Notes under the pieces: model-generated
What the model saw: the letters and a program-made list of their open reading frames with translations, nothing else
What the model was told of the DNA's origin: nothing
The model's database searches: none
DNA from: Rhinopithecus roxellana
Taxonomy: Eukaryota > Chordata > Mammalia > Primates > Cercopithecidae
Reading direction: 5' to 3'
NCBI RefSeq assembly: GCF_007565055.1
Contig: NC_044550.1
Location: 84,754,033 to 84,818,032 of the forward strand
DNA length: 64,000 bases
Shown: positions 10,814 to 22,322 of the stretch, one piece after another
Layout: each line of letters opens with the position of its first letter
Numbering within the stretch: position 1 is the stretch's first letter
Program-made: the position numbers and the translations under genes

Positions 10814-11872
10814 TGTTGCGGGAAGTCAGGGACCCCGAGTGGAGGGACCGGCTGAAGCCATGGCAGAAGAACATAAATTGTGAAGATTTCATGGACATTT
10901 ATTAGTTCCCCAAATTAATACTTTTATAATTTCTTACACCTGTCTTTACTGCAGTCTCTGAACATAAATTTTGAAGATTTCATATACATTTATCACTTCC
11001 CCAATCAATACTCTTGTGATTTCCTATGCCTGTCTTTAATCTCTTAATCCCATCATCTTTGTAAGCTGAGGATGTATGTTGCCTCTGGACCCTGTGATGA
11101 TTGTGTTAACTACACAAATTGTTTAAACAGTATGAAATCTAGGCACCTTGAAAAAAGAACAGGATAACAGTGATGTTCAAGGAACAAGGGAGATAACCAT
11201 TAGGTCTGGCTGTTTGAGAGCCGGGTGGAACAGAGCCATATTTCTCTTCTTTCAAAAGCAAATAGAAATATCGCTGAATTGTTTTTCTCAGCAAGGAACA
11301 TCCCTGAGAAAGATAATGCATTCCTAGGGGGGAGGTCTCTAAAATGGCCGCTCTGGGGATATCTGTCTTTTACGGTTGTAGATAAGGGATGAAATAAGGC
11401 CTGGTCTCCCATAGCGCTCCCAGGCCTATTAGGACAAGGAAATTCCCTCCTAATAAATTTTGGTCAGGCCGATTGTCTGCTCTCAAACCCTGTCTCCTGA
11501 TGTTATCAATGACAGTGCATGCCTGAAACTTCATTAGCAATTTTAATTTTGCTCCTGTCCTGTGATCTTGCCCTGTCCCCATTTGCCTTGTGATATTTTA
11601 TTGCCTTGTTGAAGCAATAAAATGATCTCTGTGACCCACACCCTATTCATACATTCCCTCCGCTTTGAAAATCACTAATAAAAACTTGCTGGTTTGGTGG
11701 CTTGGTGGGGCCATCATGGAACCTGCCAACATGTGATGTCTCCCCCGGACACCTAGCTTTAAAATTTATCTCTTTTGTACTCTTTCCCTTTATTTCTTAG
11801 ACCAGCCCACACTTAGGGAAAATAGAAAAGGACTCATGTTGAATTATTGGGGGTGGGTTCCCATGATAACCA
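10814..11872 (+). mobile_element. Class II (HML/HERV-K group) solo LTR, sense
   Basis: It starts TGTTGCGGGAAGTCAGGGAC. It contains TAAAATGGCCGCTCTGGG and CACTAATAAAAACTTGCTGG (polyadenylation signal at about 11681). The U5 has GTGATGTCTCCCCCGGACAC and CTTAGGGAAAATAGAAAAGG. The family is one of the MER9/LTR13-type ERV2 LTRs; I cannot fix the subfamily. ACCAC sits directly before it and again near its end, perhaps the target-site duplication. No internal sequence is present. Confidence 0.85.
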
Positions 11873-11959
11873 CAGCACTTTTAATATTAAATATTGAAAT
11901 AAATGTGAGCTATACATATATTTAAGAAAGATTAATAAAAACAAGGTAATCATTTACTC

Positions 11960-12195
11960 ACTTATTTCTGTTCAGGGTCACAGGCGTCTGGAGCCCATCC
12001 CGGCAGCTCAGAGTGCAGGGTGGACACCAGCCTTGGACAGGGCATGATCCCACACTCACTTACACGGTGCTATTTAGACATGCCGGTGAATTGACCTAAG
12101 AGATGTGGGAGGAAATAGTAGATACCCAGAGAGAACCCACACAGGCTTGGGAGAATGTGCAGACTCCACATGGACAGTGGCCCTGGCCACAAATT
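11960..12195 (+). repeat. Ancient vertebrate-wide interspersed repeat
   Basis: The order CTTATTTCTGTTCAGGGTCACAG, GGAGCCCATCCCGGCAG, GGACAGGGCATGATCC, GATGTGGGAGGAAATAG, GAACCCACACAGGC and GAGAATGTGCAGACTCCACA follows a repeat widespread in fish, reptile and mammal genomes. That repeat reads '...GGGTCGCGGG...GGAGCCTATCCCAGC...GTGGGAGGAAACC...AACATGCAAACTCCACAC'. I do not assign a family name with confidence. Confidence 0.6.
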
Positions 12196-12439
12196 GGTTT
12201 TTATTTTTCCCTTATTAATGTAATAATGATGCTATTCAAGGACCTGCCATGTTTAAGTTTATCTGTAGACCAGTCCAACAGTAAACATTATTTAATTTTA
12301 TAGTTTGAAAATAAGCCTTTTCCATCTCCTCATCCTAAACAATTGGAAAATGTAGAAAATTCAAAAAAAGTCATTTAGTAACAAAAAAATTATTTCCTCT
12401 TCTAAAGCAAAATAATCTAGTACCCTACAGAAAAATGGG

Positions 12440-13060
12440 CAATTCACAATTATGTTTAAACTTTTATGAATTCTTTGTGTTCTTTATCCACCTTTCAGTG
12501 GAAGCATTAATGTGTTTTTTGCAAAAAAAAAAAAAAAACTGCTTAATGAAGGATATATTTTGTGTTACGAATGTCTCCCTATGTTCTTACATATTGGTTG
12601 TAATTCTTCCCCCTTTACTGTGTGCCCTTTGCTTGATTATTGTGATTTTGTTTTTTTTGGATATTTACAAGTTCTTATAGCTTCTTCCATTACTTTTTTG
12701 CTTAGATCCTTCTCTGTTCTGAGATTTGTTGAAAATATTCTCTATGGCTTCATTGTTTACTTGTGACTTTTTCAATCCATCTGGAATTAATTTTGATATG
12801 AGATGAGGTTCTCTGTCTGCTTCACAGTAGTTGAACAGTCATGCCAGCACCAATAGTTGAATCGTCTCTTCCTTTTTTTAACCCAGTGATTTGTAATGAC
12901 AAATTTCTATAGTTTTTACCTCAAGATCTGGTTATTTGAATTGTGGTTCTTAGGTTCTTCTCTTCTACCATTTATACAATGTATATCTTTTTTGACCCAT
13001 AATACTGTTTTAAGTAGTAGCTCTACTTTTAAAAAAAGTTTTGCATGTGCAATTTTATAA
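12440..13060 (-). mobile_element. L1 ORF2 fragment, antisense (old)
   Basis: CAATCCATCTGGAATTAATT, CAGTCATGCCAGCACCAATA and ACCCAGTGATTTGTAATG are the reverse complement of conserved L1 ORF2 sequence. Diverged and broken. Confidence 0.7.
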
Positions 13061-14520
13061 CAGATTAGAAAGCTGACTTCTACCAGATTGAACTTATAAA
13101 TTTTGTTTGGCTTCCTCGTGTTGTTACAATTAAAAAAAAATGTGTTGCCACCATAAAGATCATTGGATTTTTCAGCAGTTCCAGAGAAATCAGAAGCCAC
13201 AGCCAATGTGCTGGGTCTGTGTTCTCACAAGGCAAAAATGTTCTGGTGCTGAGTAATGGCTGCCTTCTTCTCTGGAGTAGACGAGGACTATCTGGTTTTC
13301 ATTGCCTACCACTCCTGATTGCATTTCTCTCCCAGCCTGTTTCACTCATTAGATTACTGCCTGGCCCAGACTCATTTCAGTTTTTGTAATGTCTGATTTA
13401 TAAGAAAAGTTTTCATATTGTATTTAACTTGATCCTTGTTGGAACTTTTTGGATTATGCTGTTAAATTTATATATATATTTTTCTATAATGCAGTGTTGG
13501 AGGGAAAAAAAACCTCCATTCTTTATTGGATGCTACTTGAATAGTTTCCTTTGAAATTTGTATTATTTCAGCACAAGAAATCATATGAGCACAGAGAAAC
13601 AATAATACTTTATAATGACATTAAGAACAAATGCAGGAAGAAATGATTACCTGCATTTTAAGATTCAAAAACAAACACAGCAGCATTTGTATAATACCAT
13701 ACCATATATGGACAAAGATATTTCTGTTCTAAGCTTGGTGGGTGTGATGTTGTTGTTGTTTCTTGGCTAAATTCCTTCTTCATAAAGGCTTGATGTCTCC
13801 TTTTTCTTTCATTCCCAACTTTACCGACATGTTGATTTTCATAGCCTTCTATTGCTCAGTGTGCTGGGTGTTTTGACTGCTGATTACCATGTCACCCCTT
13901 CCTCGGCCCCTTTCTATGATTCAGGTTAAATCAAATGAGGTGGTAAAAATGTTTTCCATGTTCCTGGTAAGTACTAGTCTGCAGTGATAGTGCTTCTCAG
14001 CATGTGACCTTGCTTTGCAGCAGTCTTGTGGGCAAATGCAGGGACCTGACTTCCATTGGTCTTTTGTGTAAATCTGAGAAACAGATGCTCAGAGAATGTT
14101 TGTTACAAAGTCACAGAGTAATGAGTGGCTAGGACTGCAGCTTGGGTCTTCTGACACCAAATTCGGTGTGTACTTCACAACATCAGCTTTTTAAAATAGT
14201 GGACATTTTTAGGTACTGGGCATCTGTTTCAGTTTATTTTCCGTTAGTTGTTAAAATAGTGGAAGATCATAATGAAAAGCAGAAAAGAGAATAATCAATA
14301 CCTTGGACTTAAAAAATTGTAAATAAAAAAAAAAAACAGCATAAAGAAAAATAAAGTCCTCTGGTCCTCTGTATCAACAAAAGTGACTATTAAGTAAAAG
14401 AGGTTAAAATAAAACTTCCTGCTTTTTTTTGGTTCCATTTCTACACATGGGTGAACCATAGGATCCCAGAATTTTAGGTTGGGATCTAAGAATGAGGCAG
14501 TTAAAGAAAAGTCCCTGATC
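13061..14520. other. Intron without recognised elements
   Basis: AT-rich unique-looking intron. I recognise no repeat or gene. Confidence 0.5.
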
Positions 14521-14764
14521 TTTTTTTTTTTTTTTTTTTTTTTTTTTGGTAAGAAAACTTAGGTTCTGTGTTGTCAGATTTTTTTTTTTTTTTTAGGTTG
14601 TGCAGCTAGTTGGTAATTAACCTTGGAGTAGAAAAGGGAAGAAACCTCAGTTTCTGAGTCTCCCCTCCTCCATCAGTGTGGAGGAATTAATTGAGGATTT
14701 TTAGATGACCTGACAGGGGACATAATGTCCTGGGTTTCCAGAAGAACAGTGTGTGGTCCCATGT

Positions 14765-14798
<34 letters not shown>
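14521..14798. repeat. Homopolymer cluster: T27, T16 and A31
   Basis: T27 at 14521-14547, T16 at 14579-14594 and A31 at 14768-14798 lie within 280 bp. No complete Alu or L1 body is attached to any of them. Confidence 0.9.
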
Positions 14799-14800
<2 letters not shown>

Positions 14801-15331
14801 TAAAAGAAGTAGAGAATGAACATGCTTTGTTCAATCTCTTTGCCTAATAGGAAAGAAATCATACAAGAAAAGGCTAGAACTTTTGCTTTGGAAAATACAA
14901 GTTGGAAAATTAGGGAAGAGAATGTTCCTTTTTTAGGAGGTGTGGAGAGTTAGGGAGAATTTGAAATTAATTGAAACATTTTGACAGCATGAGGACATGG
15001 TGTGCTCTCCTTGATACTCAAGAATGTTTATTAAAAATCTATCAAGTTGGCTGGCAGCTTTAGGGGAGACAGCCCGTCTTCTCTGCATTTATAAATGTGT
15101 GTACTTGTTTTCTCAAAAAGCTTCTATAGCAAATGGAACACAAGTATGTCCTAATTCTAGACAGTACCTAAGAAATGTTTGTGATGTTAAGCAAAGGGTG
15201 AGTACTAGTATGTCAATATTATTTTAGGCCCTGTTGACCTATTTATACATATTTTAAATAGTGTTACAGAGATCACTGGAAAGGTTTGGGAAAGTAGATG
15301 ACATTTCTGGTCAGAGAATCTTACTGCTATA

Positions 15332-15663
15332 CAGGTTGATCATCCTGACTCTGAAATCCGATATGCTCCAAAATTTGAAATGACATTACAATGGAAAATT
15401 CCACAGCTGGCCTCTTGGTCTCTGATGGTTCAGTGTACATAAGCTTTGTTTCATGTACAAAATTATTAAAAATATTGTATCAAATTACCTTCAGGCTATG
15501 TGTGATAGGTGGATACAAAACAGAAATGAATTTCATGTTTAGACTTAGGCCCCATCCCCAAGATACCTCTCTTGATATACACAGATACTCCAAAATTCAA
15601 AAATATCCAAAAATCTGTGCCACTTCTGGTTCTAAGCATTTCAGAGAAGGGATACTTAACCTG
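15332..15663 (+). mobile_element. Tigger-like (TcMar) non-autonomous DNA transposon
   Basis: It begins CAGGTTGATCATCC and ends GGATACTTAACCTG, an imperfect terminal inverted repeat. TA lies on both sides (15330-15331 and 15664-15665), the classical target duplication of Tc1/mariner elements. Internal blocks GCTTTGTTTCATGTACAAAA and CCCCATCCCCAAGATA recur in the copy at 44150-44493. Confidence 0.8.
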
Positions 15664-15761
15664 TATTCATACTGGACCATTACAGAAGATCTTTCCCGAG
15701 ATGTTTTTTTCCCAACCCTGATTATGTATTATGATTTTTTGAAAATCTGGAGTAAAACGTA

Positions 15762-16050
15762 TTGATTGATTGATTGAGACAGAGTCTCACCCTGTTGCCC
15801 AGGCTGGAGTGCAGTGGTGTGATCTCTGCTCACTGCAGCCTCCGCCTCTGGGGTTCAAGTAGTTCTTGTGCCTCAGCCTCCTGAGTAGCTGGGATTACAG
15901 GTGTGTGCCACCACACCCTGCTAATTTTTGTATTTTTAGTAGAGACAGGATTTCACCACAATGCTGGCTGGTCTCGAACTCCTGACCTCAGGTGATCTTC
16001 CCACCTTGGTTGGCCTCCCAAAGTGCTGAGATTACAGGTGTGAGCCACTG
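15762..16050 (-). mobile_element. Alu, antisense
   Basis: Instead of a T tail, an (ATTG)n stretch joins GAGACAGAGTCTCACC. It is a full two-arm Alu complement ending TGAGCCACTG. Confidence 0.9.
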
Positions 16051-16464
16051 ACCTATTATTCCATTTTAAACGAATTCCACGTCTGTGCCAAAATCTAGAG
16101 CAAGTTTGCTTTTTTAGGCTTTATGTTATTTTTCTTATGTATTCTGTTTCATATGGTTGGTGAGGGGCGAGTAACATGGAATTAATTCTTACTACTGCTA
16201 AGTATGAAGAACTGAAAAATAACATAGGCTTGGAAAAAAGTCCGTTAAAGGAAGAAATAAAAGTGTCTCTTCTGTCCTAATGCTGTCTTGATGATTAAGC
16301 AGTAGGCTTGGTACAGATATGTTATTTTAGATAGCTTTATCACATTCAGAGTGGTGCTTTGTTCTATTTTCAGATATTTTTCATAATTTGAGCTTCCCAG
16401 TGGATTAACTCTGTGTGTCCTTTCGTTTCTGTTTAACCATGGTTTTTTTTTTTTTTATTTGTAG

Positions 16465-16566
16465 GAAGAAAAAAAGAAGTTTGACAAAGAGACAGAAAAG
16501 AATTATAGTCTAATTGATAAACATTTGAATTTATCAGCAAAAAAGAAAGACTCACATTTACAAGAG
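16465..16566 (+). CDS. ARHGAP10: ARHGAP10 exon b (BAR domain, about residues 129-162)
   Basis: This exon has 102 nt (34 codons) and is phase 0 at both ends. It encodes EEKKKFDKETEKNYSLIDKH followed by a lysine-rich stretch ending KKKDSHLQE. The product is highly charged and helical, as expected for the BAR domain. Basic residues on the concave face of BAR dimers bind acidic phospholipids in this family, so the KKK clusters are plausible lipid contacts (inference). The acceptor is preceded by an almost pure T tract of about 16 nt and then ATTTGTAG. The donor is GAG/GTATAA. About 11.6 kb of repeat-filled intron separates it from exon a. Confidence 0.96.
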
Positions 16567-17780
16567 GTATAATTTTTTATTTTTCTGTTAAGTTTTCAAA
16601 ATTTAATAAGCAATACATGTCTTTTACAAATGTGCTTTACTGTTGATAACTTTTCATCTGGCATTATATAGAGATAACAAAAAGTGAACAGATAGTGTCA
16701 TAAATTAAGAAAAAAGTCCTTGTGAAACAAGACAAAATAATACGTCTTATAGCGATTAATGAGGTATGGATTTATAGTAGTAAAATTTTTGTTTCTGAGT
16801 ATTATTTTACAGGAACATGACTTGAAACCAGCATTAGTGAAGAACAGATACATTATTTGCAGGAATAGATCAATTAATTGGCTTTCAGGAGTTCTTGAAG
16901 AAATGAATTGAATTTAAAAAGCTCATATACCATTATGCATTTATGTGAAGGCAGCATTAATCTTATTTAATGCTGAGGATTCAGGAAATTCAGCTTCGTT
17001 GGAAAAGGAGCATCTGTTTTACTTGTATTAATAGACTCATTTATTTTGGAGGCAGCCATATGTAAGCAGGAAGGAATTTATATTTTATTTTTCATTTTCT
17101 CGTTGTTTATTTCTAAATCCCCTGCCATTTGTTTCTCTCACTCACACAGTTGGATGGAAACACAGTTGTTTACAATTCAAAACATAATGCTTTTATTAAA
17201 AATAATGCTGTTTGCCATTGTTAGGATTTTGTCTGATCCCACAAAATTGTATTTTTTTTTCCTTGTTTTTTAACACATAAGGAATCTGGGCATTATGTAC
17301 TACTGTCATAAACACTTATTAAAGTATTATCAAAATGACACAGTATTAAGTCTTGTGTAAACCTGGATTATATTTAAATGTCAGCTATTTAGTTACACAC
17401 TCTATGTGTGTATGATTGGTTCGACATCCACATGTGACTTTTTCTTTTGTCTCTCTAATGCCTTTGACTGACATTTGGATGGCACTTGACAGTTCATAAA
17501 AGAAAAAGGAGCTTTTACACCACTTAATCCTTACTGCTTTTACTTTGGATAGGGCCCTGTTCTCTACTTGTTGCACATTATTGTGTGCTCCCTCATCTCC
17601 TGCCCTCTGTCAATTTTGAGATGATAGCTGCAGCTTTTACAGACCCCCTTTATGCTAGCAGTTCTCTACCTCTGCTCTCACCTCCATTTTCAGGTATCCT
17701 AAAAAAGATTTTCATTCCCCAAGTTAATTTCCAAATCCACTTCACTTTCTCATTAGGTATCTCATTTTAAACTTTTCTTA
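16567..17780. other. Intron without recognised elements
   Basis: AT-rich intron after exon b with no repeat I can name. Confidence 0.5.
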
Positions 17781-18656
17781 GGCAACATCTTTGGAGTCAC
17801 CTTGGCCCTTTCTCTTACGCCTGCCATCTAGTCCATCAGTATGTCATCTTTAGTTCCAGAATATAATCTGAGTGTGTCCACTTCTCATGACTCGCTCTTC
17901 TCCACACCCTCCTAATGGCTTCTCCAGAGGCCCCAGGGCCCACAAGATCCTGTGTGTTCTGCACCCAACCCAGCTGGGGTCAGCATACTATATACTGAGG
18001 GCTGTTGCATTTGTTTTCCTTCTGCTTGGTATGTTTTCAACACGGATCCATGTGTCTCAGACCTTCAAATACTCGTCCAAATACCCTCCACTCAGAGGTC
18101 AGTTTATTAAAAGTTTTTCCTGACCTTCTTATTTAGAATGTCCCCTTTACTCTGCTTTATATTTTTTTCATACTCCTTTTTTTTTTTTTTGGGTTGGAGT
18201 TTCACTCTTGTCGTCCAGGCTGGAGTGCAATGGTGAGATCTTGGCTCACTGCAACCTCCGCCTCCTAGGTTCAAGCGATTCTCCTGCCACTATCTCCTGA
18301 GTAGCTGGGATTACAGGCACCCACCACCACGCCCGGCGAATTTTTTGTATTTCTAGTAGAGATGGGGTTTCATTGTGTTGGCCAGGCTGGTCTAGAACTC
18401 CTGACCTCAGGCGATCCACCCGCCTTGGCTTCCCCAAGTGCTGGAATTACAGGCATGAGCCACAGGGTTCAGCCTATTTTTTTTTCATAGTCTTAAAACC
18501 GTTTTGACATACTGTTCATTTGTTACGTGGCTTCTTCCACTAGAATGTAAGCTCCTTGAAGGCAACAACATTGTCTTATTCAGTGTTCTATCTTCAGTGC
18601 CTAGAACAGTACCTGTTAGGGAGTAGGTACTTAATGTATATTTATTGAATGAACAA
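17781..18656 (+). mobile_element. L2 LINE remnant, sense, split by an Alu
   Basis: The 3' part reads CTAGAATGTAAGCTCCTTGA, CAGTGCCTAGAACAGTACCT and ends TATTTATTGAATGAACAAG, the L2 3' end. Upstream blocks (CCTTCAAATACTCGTCC, CCTGACCTTCTTATTTAG) continue it on the other side of the Alu. Confidence 0.8.
18177..18474 (-). mobile_element. Alu, antisense
   Basis: A T tail, GGAGTTTCACTCTTGTCG and a full Alu complement ending GGGTTCAGCC. It is inserted in the L2. Confidence 0.92.
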
Positions 18657-19062
18657 GTGTGGAGATGCTTGTACAGTGAGCTGGGGCTCCAGCAATTTAT
18701 CAGTCCCAAAGATAATTCACCTCCAGAAACATGAAGAGATCCTAAAGATGAATAATTTGTTTCATTTAAATTACATACACTTTTTTATCTTGCTCTGTTT
18801 GCTCTTTACAAACTTATGTGCTCACACTGAAACTGCCTTCTATTTTAAGTGTAAAGCCCTTCATAGGGGGTATGATTTTTGAAGGGGAAAATGTTAGGTT
18901 TGGATATTCATTACTTTTGGCAGTGGTTAATGTAATGCTAATTTTCAGTGAATTGAGATGCTCAGGAGATTGTAAAAGTTGCAGAGAATGATACTGAACA
19001 AAGGCTTAGAAACGTACATAATTCATTCTCTCCTCTTGTTTCAATTGAAAATAACAGGAGAT

Positions 19063-19406
19063 GGCCGGGTGTGGTGGCTCATGCCTGTAATCCCAGCACT
19101 TTGGGAAGCTGAGGCAGGTGGATCACAAGGTTAGGAGATCGAGACCATCCTGGCTAACACGGTGAAACCTCGTCTCTACTAAAAATACAAAAAAATAGCT
19201 GGGTGTGGTGGCGGGCGCCTGGAGTCCCAGCTGCTTGGGAGGCTGAGGCAGGAGAATGGCGTGAACCCGGGAGATGGAGCTTGCAGTGAGCTGAGATCGC
19301 GCCACTGCACTCCAGCCTGGGCGACAGAGTGAGACTCTATCTCAAAAAATAAAATAAAATAAAAAAATAAAACAAAATAAAATAAAATAAAATAAATAAA
19401 ATAAAC
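19063..19406 (+). mobile_element. AluY, sense, with (TAAAA)n tail
   Basis: It starts GGCCGGGTGTGGTGGCTCAT and is full length with CTAACACGGTGAAAC and GAATGGCGTGAACCCGGGAG, typical of AluY. The tail has become a TAAAA microsatellite. A perfect target-site duplication ATAACAGGAGA is at 19051-19061 and 19407-19417. Confidence 0.95.
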
Positions 19407-19833
19407 ATAACAGGAGAGAATTGGGGCATGCATCATGCTGGCTATTTTGGCAGTTCTCTGAGGCCTTGCTACTATACCTTTATGTTTATTGGGCATAATA
19501 GCTTCTACGTCCATCCACACCCCTACATTCTACTTAACAGTTGTACAGTAACAGGTATTGGATATTTGATAAAATTCCATTTCTATTTATTTTTGAAGTC
19601 TATTTTTTCTTCCTAAGTAGCCAAATGATAATATTTCAGTGTAATAACAATCTACTTGAGAAGCAGATTCCCTGAATAACTTTGTGTGAGACTTGTCTAC
19701 TTTCTTACATATATTTACAGCTGGAAAGACTAAAAATTAGTTGATAATCAAATCGAAATTGTGTATTTGTTAAAAACTAGTGATTTGCTTGGAGTTGTAA
19801 AATGTATAGTGATTGCCTTTTAGATTCATTTTT

Positions 19834-20132
19834 TTTTTTTTTTTGAGGTGGAGTCTCGCTCTGTCGCCCGGGCTGGAGTGCAGTGGCCAGATCTCAGCTC
19901 ACTGCAAGCTCCGCCTCCCGGGTTCACGCCATTCTCCTGCCTCAGCCTCCCGAGTAGCTGGGACTACAGGCGCCCGCCAGGTCGCCCGACTAGTTTTTTG
20001 TATTTTTTTTTTTTAGTAGAGACGGGGTTTCACCGTGTTAGCCAGGATGGTCTCGATCTGCTGACCTCGTGATCCACCCGTCTCGGCCTCCCAAAGTGCC
20101 GGGATTACAGGCTTGAGCCACCGCGCCCGGCC
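19834..20132 (-). mobile_element. AluY, Old World monkey-like, antisense
   Basis: A full-length, little-diverged Alu complement ending GGCTTGAGCCACCGCGCCCGG. The target-site duplication TAGATTCATTTTT is at 19821-19833 and 20133-20145. GCCAGATCTCAGCTC and CCAGGTCGCCCGACTAG are variants I associate with cercopithecid AluYR. Confidence 0.93.
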
Positions 20133-20179
20133 TAGATTCATTTTTAAAGGTCAGGCTGAAGGAAATCATTTGATGACCC

Positions 20180-21807
20180 TAGTTACAACTTGGACGTCCA
20201 TGGCATTCTTGTAAGAGAGGGCTCTTGTCATGGGATCTTTAGGGTGCAGAAACCTTTGTGGCTGGTGATGCGTTTGCCTGAGTTTTGCTTTGGCCTGCTG
20301 GGCTTGTTCTGCCAGCTCTTCTCGGCAGGCTGCACTCGGCTTGTGCTACTGGCCTGGATCTCATGGCTGCCAAGGGTGAGTGAGGCATGGAGTGGCGAGG
20401 GGTTCATGAGTGAGTTCAGGGTCTGGCCACTGTGCAGCCAGGCATGCTGACTGTGGTGGGGCAGGCAGCTCCAGGCACAGGCACCGGCTCCGTGCAAGGC
20501 TGTGGCTAGACCGGGCATACTGCAGGTTGCTTCCATTGTGGGCATGGTGGCGTCTGGAAACTTAGAGACACCAGGAACCGCAGAGCCCCAAAGAGGGTGT
20601 CACAGCTCTGGCTCTGGGAGCCCCTAGGTCTGGGCTCCCTGAAGGACCACAGTTCTCTCCTTCTCATTGCCCACAGTGTGGCGAGCAGGGGAGGGGGAGG
20701 TTCACCCCTGTTTGTGTTAACAGCTCTTTCAGTCTGGCCATTCCTTGGGTCCCAAGTTCTTGTCCCACATCCAAGAGGAATGAGGTATACAGACAGTTGG
20801 AGGGGTGAGCAAAGTAGAGGGAAACTTCATTGAGCAACAGAACAGTTCTCAGGAGACCTGAAGTGAGTAGCCCTTTTTCGCAGGCAGGTCATCATAATGA
20901 GTGTCCAGCTCTCAGGGGAGAGGAGACCTCTAGTGTGTAGCTCCTTTCTACAAGCAGGTCATCCTGACTAGTGGAGGAGACCCCCGGGGGTTGCTTCTTC
21001 CAACAACTGGTAGTCCCCATGTCTTTCTGAGTCTGTTTGAGTCCAGGGTTTTTCTGGGCTCAGAAGGGAGGAAATGTGCTGAGTGGTCCATGTGCAGCCA
21101 TGGGTGGGCCTGGAAAAAGCACTGTAAGTTTTCATTCCCGTCTGCAGACTCCACCCAGAACTGGCAGCCCAGCGGCTCCCAGGCTTCAGGCCATCCTGGC
21201 TTAAAGGTGGGGTTTCACCAGGGACCTCTGCCTTCCCACCTAGGAACCTGTCTGTCTCCTGCAGCTGTCAACATGTCATCTACGACACCCAAAGTATTTG
21301 CGCCAAGAGATGCCTATAGGCCTCTGTCGAGCTGCTCTCAGCTCCCTGGCCTCCCTCCTGTGCTTGTTGGCATCCAAAGTCCAGAGTGGGCCGAGCCGGA
21401 GGTTGGGGGTACTGGGAGCACTGGCATATCAGCACTACCCTAGTGCACACATACCTGGCCGGGTGGCAACAGTACCTGGGCTTGGCTACAACTTTGCTCC
21501 ACACTGGATCAGGCGCCGGAAGTGAGGAGAGGCCAGAGAGCAGGAGCAGGCACTTCTCGAGTCTGCTGGTGGGGCAGTGGGCCTTCCCCGGCTCCCAAGA
21601 TCATGGGGATGCCCTGGCCCAGAGCTGTGGCCGTGTGGCTGCAGCTGTGTCTGGGAACATGGGGCTCCTGCCCTGATGACTCCATAGAAGTTGGGACTCC
21701 TGCGTGTTTCTGGCCGCCACGGGCACCATGGTGTGCGCAGCCCTGGCCACACTTTGCCCTCTGCAGCTGGTGCTGCTCCAGACTGTCCGCTGCTGCCATC
21801 ATTGTCA
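20180..21807 (-). mobile_element. ERV1-type LTR, antisense (PABL/LTR10-like)
   Basis: A GC-rich block unlike the surrounding intron. Read on the - strand, it carries TTGCTCAATGAAGTTTCCCT (a degraded AATAAA region), TTGCTCACCCCTCCAACTGT, GTATACCTCATTCCTC, GACAAGAACTTGGGACC and AAAGAGCTGTTAACACAAAC. That is the R/U5 pattern of several primate ERV1 LTRs. Its 5' end is probably at TGACAATGATGG (21807). The left boundary is uncertain. Open frames here are not retroviral proteins. Confidence 0.6.
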
Positions 21808-22084
21808 CTGATCCCAGGGATTATGGTGATTTAATCATGGAGCATGTGGCACAACAGTTCCGGATTTTCAGAATATTAAAGGGGTGGTGATAGAGGTTGA
21901 CTGGTAATGCAAGGGTCATTACAGTAGCAGGAACAACCAAGAGAGAGAATTTGCTAAAAGATAAAATCAAATTGATAAATCTGATGCTGGTATACATTTC
22001 TTCAAGGGCCTTTCCAGTAATGACAAATGAGGAAACCACCCTTCTTATGTCTTTATTTTGTTAAATACTCAACAAAATTACTGT

Positions 22085-22215
22085 GTTTTTGCTGGGAGAT
22101 GTGCCAGCTAACTGCTGATGACTGAACTATCAAACTCTGGTTATTGGAGGCACAAAAATATGATTCAGAGGAGTGTTAAGTAGAAGTTCTTATTTTAGCT
22201 TAGTAATATATATTA
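22085..22215. repeat. Copy 1 of a diverged local duplication
   Basis: About 130 bp, similar throughout to 22920-23055 (shared: CTAACTGCTGRTGRCTGAACT or near variants, GGCACAAAAATRYRATT, GAGGAGTGTTARGTAGAA, TTTAGCTTAGTAA). Not recognised as a known family. Confidence 0.75.
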
Positions 22216-22322
22216 AAGTATTTGCTGGAATGTTTTTTATTACGTTTTGAAATGTGTTGTTTCAAATGTATTAAATGCTTTTCAGAAACACATTTTTGGT
22301 TATAAAATATATGAATAAAATT

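Noticed and set aside
19179..19520. Minus-strand frame with a hydrophobic, phenylalanine/tyrosine-rich stretch like a membrane segment
   Set aside because: It is the complement of the AluY and its (TAAAA)n tail.
20991..21443. 150-residue frame in a GC-rich region, possible gene
   Set aside because: It lies inside the ERV1-type LTR block, antisense to the LTR; no conserved domain or splice sites seen.
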